In this document: positions 10,580 through 23,700 of the stretch, piece by piece
Layout of the letters: each line of letters opens with the position of its first letter
Numbering within the stretch: position 1 is the first letter of the stretch
Assembly (NCBI RefSeq): GCF_900100945.1
Contig: NZ_FNCG01000007.1
Coordinates: 166,091 to 230,090 of the forward strand
Reading direction: 5' to 3'
Length of the DNA stretch: 64,000 nt
Source of the DNA: Mucilaginibacter gossypii
Lineage (GTDB): Bacteria; Bacteroidota; Bacteroidia; Sphingobacteriales; Sphingobacteriaceae
Translations under genes and position numbers: made by a program
The notes under the pieces: generated by a model
Databases searched by the model: none
What the model was told of the DNA's origin: nothing
The model's input: the letters and a program-made list of their open reading frames with translations, nothing else

Positions 10580-13500
10580 ATGCAAAGGCTTTTATATGTT
10601 GTGCTGCTCATAACATTTTTTTTCTCCTTCCTTGTGCAAACGGCCGCGCAATCAAACCAAACAGTAACTAACGGCGATTTAACAACACCAGCTGTATTTC
10701 CGGGTATAGGGTGCTCCTACATCTGGAAAAACAACAATCCATCTATCGGGTTGTCAGCAACGGGTGCCGGCAATATACAGGCGTTTGAAGCAATAAATAC
10801 AGGCAATACCCCTGTTACAGCCACTATTACCGCTACGCCGACCGCAGCGGGCATAGCTTATATTCTCAGTAATATCGGCCAGTTAACGTTAATTGACCTT
10901 GCCAGCAATCAAATAATAAGCAACTCACCAACAACCTATCATCCATTTGGCGAGGCCATAAGTCCGGATGGAAAAATTATATATATCACAGATCCAGATG
11001 ATGGCAGTGTCATCAGCGTTAACGCAGCCACTTTTGACGTACTGGGTTACACACCTACGGGCCCTAATTCCTACCCACGGGCCATTGCCGTAAGTCCTGA
11101 CGGGAGTAAAGTTTATGTGGCCAACGCCTATATATATAACGATTATGGCACTGTTAACATCATCGATACCAAAACTCATAACATCATAACAACCACTAAT
11201 GTTGGTTCAAATCCATCGGGACTTGTTTTGAGTCCTGACGGCAGCAAACTCTACGTTGCCAATCATAACTCAACTTTCATATCAGTTTTAAATGCTATTA
11301 CAGGATCAACAATTGGGCAAATTTCGATGACTGTAAGTACAGCAAACCTTGCAATAGCGCACGACGGCAGCGAATTATATGCAACTACCGATGCGTCTTT
11401 CACCAATGGCACTGCTATTACTGTTATTAACACAGCAACCAATCAGGTTACCAAAACCATAATTATAGGTTACAGCCCGGCGAGTATAGCTGTATCACCC
11501 GATGATAAAAAACTTTACGTAACTAACGAGGATATAAACACAGTATCTGTTATAGATAATCAAACAAAAACAATAGTTGCAAACATCCTACTGCCAGGGG
11601 GCTCATACCCTATTAGCATAAATTTAAGCCCCGATGGCACTAAGGCCTACGCTGTGAACCAAAATGGACTTATCAGCGTAATCAATACGGCCAATAACAC
11701 GGTAATTAATTCAATTCAAACTGTTACAGGCGCACTTTCGTACGGAAAATTTATTTCCGCAGGATCCGGCTGTAGCAGTTCGCCGGTTACTTTCAACATT
11801 ACTGTAAAACCAACGGCTGCTACCCCGCTTATTAATGCAGGCCCTGTCAGCGGAACAATACTGGCCTGCGCTGGGTCGGCCTCGACCTCCCCACATATAC
11901 AACAATTTATAGTTAGGGGCAGCAATTTAACCGCCGCAGTTGCCGTTACCGCCCCTGCCGGTTTTGAGGTTTCACTTTCACAAGGCAGCGGGTATAGCAA
12001 TACCTTAAGCATCAACCCATCAGGCGGCGGCTTAAGCAAAACTATATATGTACGCTCTGCTGAGTCAAGCAATGTTGGTGGTATATCGGGCAATGTGAAA
12101 TTGAAGTCCGCAGGTACCTCAGATCAGCAGGTAGCGGTTGCAGGTATTGTAAACGCGCTACCAACGGTTAACACTGTACCAAACCAGGTTAAGGCGAACG
12201 GAACGCAGTCAGATCCGGTTACATTAACCGGTAGCGGTAATACCTTTACCTGGGTTAATGACCACCCCGAAATTGGCCTGGCGGTAAATGGAGAAGGCGA
12301 TATTGCTGCTTTTACCACCACTAACAATACGGCAAGCGCTATAGTTGCTAAGATTACCGCCACTCCTTTAAATTCTCCTTATGCGTACATAACCAACTCG
12401 GCATCGTCATCAGTATCTGTTATTAATGTGGCAACTCATAAGGTAATAAAAACCATCGTTATGGGAACCGACCCGCAGGATATAACCGTTAGTCACGACG
12501 GAAAGAAAGTATATGTATCGGATCCCATTTCAAATACGGTTTCTGTTATTGATGTGGCTACAAACACAGTATCAGCAACAATATCTGTACCTGCGGGATC
12601 TTTTAGCATGGCGGTTTCGCCCGATAACAGCAAACTTTATTTAGTAGCTATTAATCCCAATTTGGGAAACAACGATGTGTATGTAATCAACACTGCAACA
12701 AACCACATAATTTCAACATTACATGTAGGCGTTAGTATTGGCATGATAGCTTTAAGCCCTAACGGCGACACATTATATGCCACAGATAACGGGCAAAATA
12801 ATTTACTGGTAATGAACGCATCTAACGGTCAGTTACAAAAAACCATCCCTGTTGGCGCTATGCCAGCCAGTGTGATCGTAAGCAACGATGGTACTACAGC
12901 TTATGTATGCAACTCAGGTGCAAATACCATTTCGATAATTAATACCGCAACCAACACGGTTGTAAAAACAGTAACGGTTGGCACAGCCCCTTTTGCCCTG
13001 GCACTTTCGCCGGATGGGAGTATACTATATGCTACCGGTTATAGCGACGGATCCCTGACAGCCATCAATACCTCCTCAAATACGCTGCGCTTCCAGGTTA
13101 ACGCCGGCCAATACCCAATGGGGGTTTCCGTAACTCCCGATGGAGAAAGCGTATATGTTGCCAACTCTAATTCAGGCACCATTACGGTGATCAGCGCCCT
13201 AACCGGCGATAAGCTCGAAACCATACCGGTTGGTCTTAACCCATTTTCAATTGGTAGTTTTATTACGCCAGTTAACAGCTGCCCCGGTCAACCTGTTTCA
13301 TTTACTATAACTGTAAAGCCTACAACAGTAAGTGCAAACATCAAAGTTTCGGGCAATATTGATCCGCTCGCAACCATATATGGCACATCATCAGCGACAT
13401 CCGGCTTTATTGTATCGGCAACCAATTTAACAAGTGGCATACAGATCACTCCGCCGTCAGGCTTTGAGGTTAGCACCAACGGAGTAAACTTTAGTCAAAC

Positions 13501-14446
13501 AGTAACGGCAGGCACAACAGGCACTCTTGCGGCAACCCCTGTTTATATACGACTTTCGGCAACAACACCCGTAGGTAATTACACCGGCGCCATATTAGTT
13601 AGTGCGGATAATACGGCCAGCAAAACTATTGCCACGGCAAATAATAATACGGTAAGCCCTGCTCCGTTAAGCATCACCGCCAATAACGTTCAAAAAACAT
13701 ATGGCGAAACATTATTAAACGTTGCAGTATCTCCCTCATTTACATCAACAGGGTTGCAAAATGGCGAAGTTATTGGCAGTATAACATTAACCTACGGTAC
13801 CGGTGCCCAATCTTCCGCGGCTGTTGGTATGTATCCGCTTTCGGTAGTGCCCTCAGCTCCGGCGGGCGGCACATTCAACATTGATAATTATACACTTAGT
13901 TTTATTAAGGGAAGCATTAATATTAACCAGGCCCCATTAACAATAACAGCTAATAACCAAAAGAAATATTATGGTGATGAAAACCCCGCTTTAACAGTAT
14001 CCTATAGCGGTTTCGTAAATATGGAAACAGCCTCGGTTTTATCGCCGCAGCCACTGGTTACTACTGACGCCATAGCAAACTCAATCCCTGGCCAATATCC
14101 TATATTAGTTTACAATGCGGGTAGCACAAACTACGCGATAACATATGTATCCGGTACACTTACCATTGAGCCTGTGAACCAGCTTTTAATTATACCAAAT
14201 ACCTTTACACCCAATGGAGACGGCATCAATGATGTCTGGAAAATTAAAAATATAGAGGATTACCCAAAATGTGTAGTGACCATATATAACAGATACGGTG
14301 AACAACTCCTTGCCTCAAATGGCTACGGTATAGCATGGGACGGCAAATATAAGGGGAAAGACGCCCCTGCAGCAACCTATTATTACCTGATTGATATAAA
14401 GAACGGCGGCAAACCCTTATCGGGTTGGGTTACCATTATAAGATAG
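10580..14446 (+). CDS. T9SS-secreted YVTN beta-propeller protein with MBG and type B sorting domain
   Basis: I choose ATG 10580 because the signal peptide starts there (MQRLLYVVLLITFFFSFLVQ); a GTG at 10556 would only add eight residues. Two modules follow. Each has a PKD-like segment (YIWKNNNPSIGLSATGAGNI; FTWVNDHPEIGLAVNGEGDI), then a seven-blade YVTN propeller (VSPDGSKVYVANA and similar), then the closing piece C..PV.F.ITVKPT. After each module comes an Ig-like segment (APAGFEVSLSQGSGYSNTLS). Two MBG-type repeats start near 13660 and 13930 (ITANNVQKTYGE; ITANNQKKYYGD). The last ~85 residues form a gliding-motility-type T9SS sorting domain (TFTPNGDGINDVWKI, IYNRYGE). It is an exported or surface-attached protein, probably an adhesin. 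Confidence 0.9.
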   Translation: MQRLLYVVLLITFFFSFLVQTAAQSNQTVTNGDLTTPAVFPGIGCSYIWKNNNPSIGLSATGAGNIQAFEAINTGNTPVTATITATPTAAGIAYILSNIGQLTLIDLASNQIISNSPTTYHPFGEAISPDGKIIYITDPDDGSVISVNAATFDVLGYTPTGPNSYPRAIAVSPDGSKVYVANAYIYNDYGTVNIIDTKTHNIITTTNVGSNPSGLVLSPDGSKLYVANHNSTFISVLNAITGSTIGQISMTVSTANLAIAHDGSELYATTDASFTNGTAITVINTATNQVTKTIIIGYSPASIAVSPDDKKLYVTNEDINTVSVIDNQTKTIVANILLPGGSYPISINLSPDGTKAYAVNQNGLISVINTANNTVINSIQTVTGALSYGKFISAGSGCSSSPVTFNITVKPTAATPLINAGPVSGTILACAGSASTSPHIQQFIVRGSNLTAAVAVTAPAGFEVSLSQGSGYSNTLSINPSGGGLSKTIYVRSAESSNVGGISGNVKLKSAGTSDQQVAVAGIVNALPTVNTVPNQVKANGTQSDPVTLTGSGNTFTWVNDHPEIGLAVNGEGDIAAFTTTNNTASAIVAKITATPLNSPYAYITNSASSSVSVINVATHKVIKTIVMGTDPQDITVSHDGKKVYVSDPISNTVSVIDVATNTVSATISVPAGSFSMAVSPDNSKLYLVAINPNLGNNDVYVINTATNHIISTLHVGVSIGMIALSPNGDTLYATDNGQNNLLVMNASNGQLQKTIPVGAMPASVIVSNDGTTAYVCNSGANTISIINTATNTVVKTVTVGTAPFALALSPDGSILYATGYSDGSLTAINTSSNTLRFQVNAGQYPMGVSVTPDGESVYVANSNSGTITVISALTGDKLETIPVGLNPFSIGSFITPVNSCPGQPVSFTITVKPTTVSANIKVSGNIDPLATIYGTSSATSGFIVSATNLTSGIQITPPSGFEVSTNGVNFSQTVTAGTTGTLAATPVYIRLSATTPVGNYTGAILVSADNTASKTIATANNNTVSPAPLSITANNVQKTYGETLLNVAVSPSFTSTGLQNGEVIGSITLTYGTGAQSSAAVGMYPLSVVPSAPAGGTFNIDNYTLSFIKGSININQAPLTITANNQKKYYGDENPALTVSYSGFVNMETASVLSPQPLVTTDAIANSIPGQYPILVYNAGSTNYAITYVSGTLTIEPVNQLLIIPNTFTPNGDGINDVWKIKNIEDYPKCVVTIYNRYGEQLLASNGYGIAWDGKYKGKDAPAATYYYLIDIKNGGKPLSGWVTIIR

Positions 14447-14737
14447 AGAGTGCCCCCACTCCGTCAATTTTAAAGCAATAAATACGGGGGTATACCTGGG
14501 CATGTTTAGCTACCGGCAAACCTCTTGAAAAAACGTTTGGAATATATTGGTCATATGATGTTCCTCCAATATTTAATAACCCCAATTTAACATTCACATA
14601 TTATATTTATAACCCACAAAATACTCTATATCAAATAAAATCTATATATTCATGAACAATTTGCAGGGCCTGGTTCTCCCCGGATCTGACCTTCGCAATT
14701 AAATTTAACCTTTCACAATTTGAAATACCCGGTCTGC

Positions 14738-17700
14738 ATGTCTAACATCTTTTTTGTAAAGCATTTTAAATTTATTTGCGCTATTGTAATCATTTTTAAA
14801 AGTAGCAGCTTATTTGCCCAGGCCCCTGTTATATCTTCGTTTATGCCTGTAAGCGGCGCGCCAGGAACAACAGTAACCATAAACGGATCTAATTTTAGTA
14901 GTAACCCCACGGATAACATTATTTTTTTTGGAGATACAAGAAGCACTGTAAATTCTGCTACAGCTAATCAACTTTCCATAACTGTGCCTGTTGGAGCCGT
15001 GAGCAGCCAGATTTCTGTTACAGCAAAAGGGTTGATGTCATATTCCCGAAACGCATTCCATGTAACTTTTGATGGGGCAGGCGTACTGGCGCCTACCGCT
15101 TTCGAAAAAGAAATAGACGCGCCCCTACCGAGCTATAGTGGCATGCTAAGATCAAAAGACATTGACGGAGACGGCAAAACCGACCTGGTATTTTCAAATC
15201 CCAGTAACAAGGCGATATCAATTTACCGTAACGTCAACACCCATGTGGGATCGATCTCTGCTTCCACTCTGGCTCCAAAAGCCGATATTAATATCGGCAA
15301 CGAAGCCATCTATATTGCAGTTGAAGACCTTAATGGAGACGGCAAACCAGATGTTGTAGGTTATAACAGCCAGGAGGCAAATTTAAATGTGCTGAGGAAT
15401 ACCAGTACGCCAGGAAATATTTCTTATGCCGCGGCTGTTAATATTACGGGAGCTAAAGGCATGGTGGCACTTACCACAGCTGATATTAACAGCGACGGCA
15501 AACCCGATATCATATTCCTTAACCCCAATGGCAGAGTTTTTTCAATTTTAATTAATAAAAGCACCGCGTCGGATATCGCGTTCGCGCCAAAGGCCGATTT
15601 CAGCACAGGTGGCAACCCCAATACTTTTACTATTGCCGATTTTGATGGCGATGGCAAAATAGATGTCGCGATAAGTAACCGGCTCATCAATGATAACTCT
15701 CCGGTTATATCCTTATTTCAAAACACCGGAAACAGTACGACAGTATCGTTCGGACCGCAAATAAATTATTCGACAACTACTTCTTCATATACATTGGCTG
15801 CCGGCGACATGGATGGCGATGGAAAGGTGGATATAGTGTTTCCAAACTACGGTAATTTGGCGGTATTGCAAAACACTTCGGTACCCGGATCAATGAAATT
15901 TAATTTTTGGGATTTTACAGACCCAACAGGTTCTCAACCTACAGGTATTTTAAGTGACGTGGATGGCGATGGCAAACCAGATGTGATTGAAAGTACAGGT
16001 TACATTACACATATAGTAAAAAACACCAGCACGCCCGGTTCATTTTCTTTTGCACCTGCCGCCGCTTTTAATACAAATACACCCTCTCTTTTCAGCGATC
16101 TTGATGGCGACGGTAAACCCGATCTGATATTGGCGAGTTATACATCAGGCCCAACTCTCGGTATACTCCGCAATAAAATAAACGAGCCAGCAGTTAATCT
16201 CATTTCGCCGGAAATTGGCCTCTCCGGCACACCGGTAAATATAACCGGCCTAAATTTAACCAAAGCGTTGGCAGTTACTATTGGAGGAGTAAACGCGGCG
16301 TCGTTTACGGTCAACTCACCTACCAGCATCACGGCGATAGTAGGCTCAGGAGCTACCGGTCCTGTAGTTGTGATAACAAAATATGGCACAGGCAAAGGTG
16401 CCGATTTTGTGTACAGCGTACCGGCACCAGTGATAAACTCGTTTACCCCTTTATCTGGCCCTGTAGGTACAACTGTTACCATATCGGGCAAAAACTTTAA
16501 TGCTATTGCCGCTAACAATATTGTATTTTTTGGTGTGGCCAAGGCTACTGTTACCTCAGCAACAGCCACACAACTGGTGGTAAAGGTGCCGGTCGGTGCA
16601 AATCATCAGCCAATCACAGTTGCTACAAACGGTTTGATGGCAGCCTCATCTAAAATATTTGATGTAACATTTACCGCGTCAGGCCCCTTTGCGCCCAACT
16701 CATTTAATAAAAGAATAGATATACCTGTGCCTGACTACCCGTCAGACGTTTTAATAGGTGATATCGACGGCGACGGTAAAACTGATATTATTGCTTTTAA
16801 CAGCAGTACATTTTCTTTTTTCAGAAATACAAGTTCAGTTGGTAATACATCATTTAGTACTAATAAGGACGTTACACCGTCAGGGAATATTGACAGGGCC
16901 ATTATTTCTGATATCGATGCCGATGGAAAGCCCGACCTGATCTATGTAAGCGTAACCGGTAAAAAGGTGGTAATTTTAAAAAACACCAGCATACCCGGAA
17001 CATTTTCCTTTGCAACTCCTATAACTATCGCCGACGGCGCGGCTCCAAACGGCGTCACAGCTGCCGATTTTGATAATGACGGCAAAACAGACATTGCTGT
17101 TTCGCATGCTGCAAACAATACATTTTCAGTTTTACGCAACACAACAGCAAACGGTAATATTGCTTTTGCCCCCGCCGTAGTTATTACATCTCTTAAGCCC
17201 GACTACCTGGGTGGCGTTTTCCCTGGTGATTTGGACGGCGACGGTAAAATCGACATAATAGCAATATCCGAAATCTCTCAAAATCAATTCAATTTAACTT
17301 TCAAAAACACAAGTACTATAGGTCATATTTCTTTCACTCCTGTAAATGCCTACCAAAACGGCTATCATCCAACAAACGTAATTATTGCAGATATTGATGG
17401 GGATGATAAACCTGATATGACAGTGCCTGCCGGTTATAGCACTTATTTGGTTTATAAGAACACAACATCATCAGGAGGGAAAATTGATTTTGCCAATGCT
17501 GTGGGTTATGAGGCTGGATTATATCCTAAGGGCTTGTCTATAGGTGACCTCAATGGCGACGGTAAACCAGACCTGGTTGCGCCCGATGGGAAATTCCCTG
17601 GTTCTATTGGTGTATTTAAAAACCTATCTACAGTTGGCACCATCCAACTTGCAGCAAAAGTTGATTACACTAAAGGCTCTTCTAATTCCAATATCTCCGG

Positions 17701-20700
17701 AACAGGATTTGGAGGCTCTGCAGTTGCAGATTTTGATGGCGATGGTCGTTTGGACATGGTCGTATCTACCTTTTATGGCAACACTATTTCTGTGTCAACA
17801 AATACCATCAATGCACCTGCAATAAGTTCGTTTACGCCGGCGTCTGCTACAAGGGGCAGCACCATTACTATTACAGGTACTAATTTAAATGGCACAACGA
17901 AAGTTACCTTTGGCGGTGTTGATGCATCATCATTCACCATTAAATCGGCGACAAGCATAACAGCAATAGTGGGCGATGGCGCAACTGGCGACGTTGCAAT
18001 AACAACCCCAGTCGCTACAGGCAAGTTGTCAGGTTTTACATTTCTCCCAGGCCCAACGCTTAAATCATTTAGCCCGCTTACCGCCGGGCCGGGTAAAACA
18101 GTGACTTTAACCGGCACTCATTTCGCAGGTGCCACGGCGGTAACTTTTGGCGGCATAAATGCCAGGTCATTTACGGTTATTTCAGATGAAAAGATAACCG
18201 CCGTGGTAAATAATACAGCTGCATCGGGTATTATTTCCGTAACGGTACCTGGCGGAAAGGCCTCCTTAGATGGCTATGTTTTTACGCTTAATCCTATTGT
18301 TAGCGCCTTTTCACCCGCCTATGGCGCAATCGATACTTCGGTTGTTATAGCAGGTAATAATTTCAATGCCGGAGTTGCAGGAAATATTGTTTATTTCGGT
18401 GCAACGAAAGCTGTAGTTACCGCGGCTACAACACAGCAACTATCTGTTAAAGTACCGGTTGGCGCTACCTACCAGTCCATATCGGTTTTAAATACATCGT
18501 CCGGTTTAACGGGCTTTTCGGTAATCCCATTTGTTGGTACCTTTAAAACCAAGTATAGTATAGCCGCAGCCGATTTTGACCCTAAGGTCGATTTCGCGCT
18601 ATCAAATGGCGCTAAGGCATCGGCCATAAGTGATATTGACGGCGATAAAAAACCGGATGTTATTGTTGTTAATTCGCTCGCCAATACAGTTTCAATTTTC
18701 AGAAATACAGCTGTGAACGGCAGTATTACATCAAACTCGTTAGCTTCCAAATTTGAACTGACCACTAAAAATACCCCGCAGGCTATAACAGTTACAGATA
18801 TTGACGGCGACGGTTTAAAAGATATAGCAGTAACCGCCCTGGGAGATAACAGCGTATCGGTTTTTCTCAATAAATCAGCAGGCGGCAATATTTCTTTTGC
18901 GGCTCCGGTAATTTTAGCTTCGGGTGCAAGCCCATACGGCATAGCGGCAGATGACCTGGACGGCGATGGTAAAACAGATCTGATTGCTACAAATCCAGCG
19001 GCCAACACCGTTTCAGTTTTTAAAAACCTAAGTACACCTGGTAAGATATTATTTGCTTTAAAAGTAGATATCGCGACCGGGAATACCCCACATGGAATAG
19101 CCACTGCTGATATTAATGGCGACGGCCTCCCAGAGATATTAACAGCCAACTTTAGTGATGCTACATTTTCGGTTTTGCAAAACCAATCAATCGCAGGTAT
19201 TATTGATGCAGCGTCATTTGCCGGTCACACAGAAACAACCGCCATTAATGGCGCCGAATCAATAGCGGTAGGTGATATTGATCAGAATGGCACGCCTGAT
19301 GTTGTTATTGCAGGCACTCAAAGCAACGCCGTTTCGGTGTTCAGGAACTCGTTGCAAGATCAACGGCCCACCTTCCTCGAACAACTTATTTTAAATACAG
19401 ATGAGGGGCCAGCGTCTGTAGCCATTGCTGATTTGGATGGAGATAGCAGGCCGGATATCATTACTGCCAATTCAACATCCAATACCTTATCTGTTTTCCG
19501 CAACATCATGCCTTTAGGGGGCGTGCCTGCGGCTATTTTCGCGCCAAAAATTATCATTGCGGCTCCCAATAACCCATCGTTTGTGAGCATCGGCGATTTG
19601 GATGGCGATGGCAAACCGGATATTATATCTGTAAAAACTCAAAACAATACGCTATCGATATTACGTAGCCATCCTGCCCAATCAACGGTTGTGCCGCCAC
19701 CTGTAATTTCGTCAATCACTCCCGGCAAGGGCGCAATTGGCACATCTGTTACCGTTAAGGGCAATAATTTTAATACATCTGCCGATGCCAATACAGTATT
19801 TTTAGGGGCTACGCAGGCAAAAGTCAACACAGCAACCGCCACGCAATTAAATATCACTGTGCCGGTAAGCGCAACTTACCAGCCTTTATCTGTGTTAAAT
19901 ACGGCTAACCATTTAACCGGTTATTCTAAAACTCCTTTTATTACCACGTTCGAGTCAAAAAAGAGTGTATCGGAAGCTGATTTAAGCTCGGCTGTAAATT
20001 TCCCAACCAATGCTTCACCTTATGGTGTGAGTGTTGGCGATATCGACGGTGATGGTAAGCCTGACCTTGTTATCAGTAATCCTGACAGGCATTCTATTTC
20101 GATATTTCGTAATACCTCGGTGAATGGTACAATAACAACATCGTCATTTGCCGCGAAAGTTGATTTCACTATTAACGGGGAGCCGCAAAAGGTTATTGTA
20201 ACTGATATTGATGGCGACGGAAAACCAGATGTAATTGTTAGCGGTTATTACGCTCCTAAAAGCTTTGTTTCAATTTTACGAAATACTGCTGTTAAAGGCG
20301 CTATCAACGCTTCATCATTTGCTGCGGGTGTAGACTTCACGGTTCCCGATGCTTCAAAAATGCAGGTAACCGATATAGATGTAGATGGTAAACCAGATAT
20401 TGCATTAGGAGACCTGACCATCCTGCTTAATCATTGTAAACAGGGCGGGATCAACGCCGACTCCTTTCCTGAACAGGCACTTTATTCATTGGGTTCGGCC
20501 AGCTATGCGTATGCATTTTATGATATCAATAACGATGGAAAACCAGATGTAATATTCAACGATAATTACAGCCATATTGCTATTGCCTTGAACAAATCGG
20601 TTCCCGGTAATCTTTCATTGGGCTCCCCTATCAAGCTAAAAAACTCGCTAAGTGGCGTCTCCTTACAGATAGCCGATATCGACGGCGATGGTAAAGCAGA

Positions 20701-23700
20701 TATCATGGCCATCGATTATGACCTCAACGCGGTGTATTTTCACCGCAATATTTCTGTGGGCAATAATATTAATGAAAATTCATTTGAAGATTATATTAAG
20801 TTTCCGGCAAACCAGAAAGCCTTTAATGCCGGTGGAAGCTCCGAATATCTGCAGGTTGCTGATATAGATGGCGATGGCAAACCCGATCTGCTCAACATAA
20901 GCAGCGGGTTAAAGGTATTTTCTCTTTTCCATAACATATCGACAGCAAATACACCATCTTATACTTATTTCGATACTAAATTTGATGTCAAAGCCGGCAA
21001 CAACGTTAGCGGCATTGCCGCAGTCGATATTGATGGTGATGGCAAACCCGACATTGTAACTGTAAACCGGGACGATGATACATTTTCAATATTCAGAAAT
21101 AATCCAACTCCCGCTGTTGTTTTAACGCCTCCAGTTGTCACGTCGGTTTCGCCAGCATCAGGTCCGGCGGGTACAATTGTAACCATAAAAGGTAAAAATT
21201 TTAACGGTGCGGCCGCTGGGAATATCGTAGCCTTCGGATCAGCAACTGCTGTAGTAAAATCAGCCACAGCAGAAAGCATTTCGGTGAGTGTTCCTGTCAG
21301 CGCTACATATGAATCGCCATCGGTTTTAAATACAGCCAATGGCCTTACCGGTTATTGGTCAGATAAATTTATCAGCACCTACCCACCCAAAAAGGATGAC
21401 ATAACGGAGCAGGATTTTGAATTGCCTGTAAGTGTTTATGGATACATGGCCGAGTATGTGCGCGTAGGCGACCTTGATGGTGACGGCAAACCCGACCTGA
21501 TAATTCACGATGGCTATCAAACGATTTCTGTACTTAGAAACCAGTCGGCTATCGGCCCAATTAATCCCGCCGCGTTTGGAGCTGTTGGTACTCTATCCAG
21601 TTACCGGTTTACCGTGGGTACCGATCCTCAAATCATAAAAGTGGCTGATATAGATGGTGATGGTAAACCCGATCTGTTAGTAAGCTATTACAGTTTTTAT
21701 GGCGTTGGCATATCTGTATTGTTAAACCGTTCAACGCCAGGCAATATAAATTTCGCCCCAAAAGTTGATATTGCTTATTATTCCACTCCGTTTGGCGCAA
21801 ATACTTATGTGGTAGAAACCGGAGATGTTGACAGCGATGGCAGACCCGAAATTTTAATCGCAAATTCATCTTTAAATGGTATTTCGGTATTGCCAAACAC
21901 CAGTAAGAAAGGCACAGTATCATTTGTTTCGCGATTTGATTTTGAGGCTGGCACACAGCCATCTGGTTTAAATCTTACTGATATTGATGGTGATGGTAAA
22001 CCCGACCTTGTAATTAGCAATAAAATGGATAACACAGTTTCTGTGTTGCGTAACATCACGGCTCCCGGTATTATCAATGCGGCTTCGTTTGAAAAACATG
22101 TTGATTATGCAACCGTTGCTTCGCCTACCAGCGTCATTACCGGTGATTTGAACGCTGATGGCAAAGCAGATATCATAGTTGTATCGAGCGAGCCTGTGCC
22201 TGGGATATCCATACTGCAAAATAAAAGTACTACCGGCGTTATTAATGCCGGCTCGGTGGGCGCCAAGGTTGATATAACCTCATTATTATCTGCAAGGGGC
22301 ATTGCCATAGCTGATATTGACGGCGATGCTAAACCCGACCTGGTTACAGGGCATACAGTGATCCGTAATATAAAGGGCAATGGCAATATTTCCCGCGCCT
22401 CCTTTGCAGCCAATGAAGTACCTGTAATGAAGATAAATAAGTTTTTTAAGGCATTTAGTGTTGAAGATATTGACGGTGATGGCATCCCGGACATCGTAGG
22501 GGTCGACGGTGGAGATCTCTCCATAGTCCGTAACAATCCTCTGGCCATAGGGCAGCCATATATATCATCCTTTAGTCCAGAATATGCCATAAAAGGCACT
22601 ACCGTTACACTTACCGGTAAAAACTTTGACAAGGTATCTTCCGTTACGTTTGGCGGTACACCGGCAGCTTCATTTAAAATTGCTTCGCCAACTACCATTA
22701 CAGCTGTTGTGGCAACAGGTGCATCTGGTAATGTGGCAGTAACCGCCCCTGCCGGCTCATCAATGAGGCCTGGATTTAACTTTGTACCGGCGCCAATCAT
22801 AACAGCCAATGGGCCAACCAAAATTTTTGCTGGCACCGGCGTTCAGTTAACCGTAAATCAGAGCTCTGGCAATTATTACCAATGGTTGCGCGATGGAGTT
22901 AAAATCGACGGCGCCACATCAATTAATTACACCGCTACGCAAAGTGGATCATATATGGTTATTGTAACAGTAAATAATATCAGCCAAACATCTGCTGCAA
23001 TCAGTATTACAGACTCGCCCGACTTGCCTGCCGACAACTTTAAATTGGCCATAACCAGTGTTTCATGTAAAGGCTCAACAAACGGGGCAATTAATATTAC
23101 GGCCCTTCAAAACCTAAATTATATCGCTACCATTACAGGTAACGGTGTAAATAACCAATATACTTTCAGGCATGATGTAACGATCAGTAACCTAACAGCC
23201 GGCACCTATTCTGTTTGTATTTCAATAGCCGGCCAGTCCAATTACAAACAGTGCTTTACAGCTGTAGTGAACCAACCGCAAGATCTTTCGGTGTACTCGA
23301 CCATAAATAATGAAAACAAAACAGTTACGCTTGCCATGACCGGCGGCGAGGAGTATCATATTTTACTTAACGGAACCAGCTACTCAACAAAAAACAGGAA
23401 TATAACGTTGGCGCTAACAGATGGTAATAACGATTTAACGGTTACCACCGATAAACTGTGTCAGGGCGTACTACAAAGAATAATTAATTTTTCGGATAAG
23501 ATCATACCATATCCTAACCCATTCCAAAATACTTTGCACCTGAATATTGGCAATGCGATATTCAAAAATGTTTCGGTGGAAATTTATGACATCGGTAACG
23601 GCAGAAAAGTATATGCTAAGCAATTTGGCGATCAATCGGGTAAGATTAGTTTAAACCTTACCGACCTTAGTTCCGGGCTTTATGGGCTGCGTTTAAATAT

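Noticed and set aside
15150-22540. Regularly spaced similar DNA segments resembling a CRISPR or tandem array
   Set aside because: The repeats are the codons of the calcium-loop motif DxDGDGKPD; spacing and sequence vary and the frame is open throughout.
22105-22836. 243-codon minus-strand open frame, and similar antisense frames at 18469-19149 and 16138-16569
   Set aside because: They lie wholly inside the giant repeat protein gene and follow from its repetitive codon pattern; the translations are low-complexity without family character.
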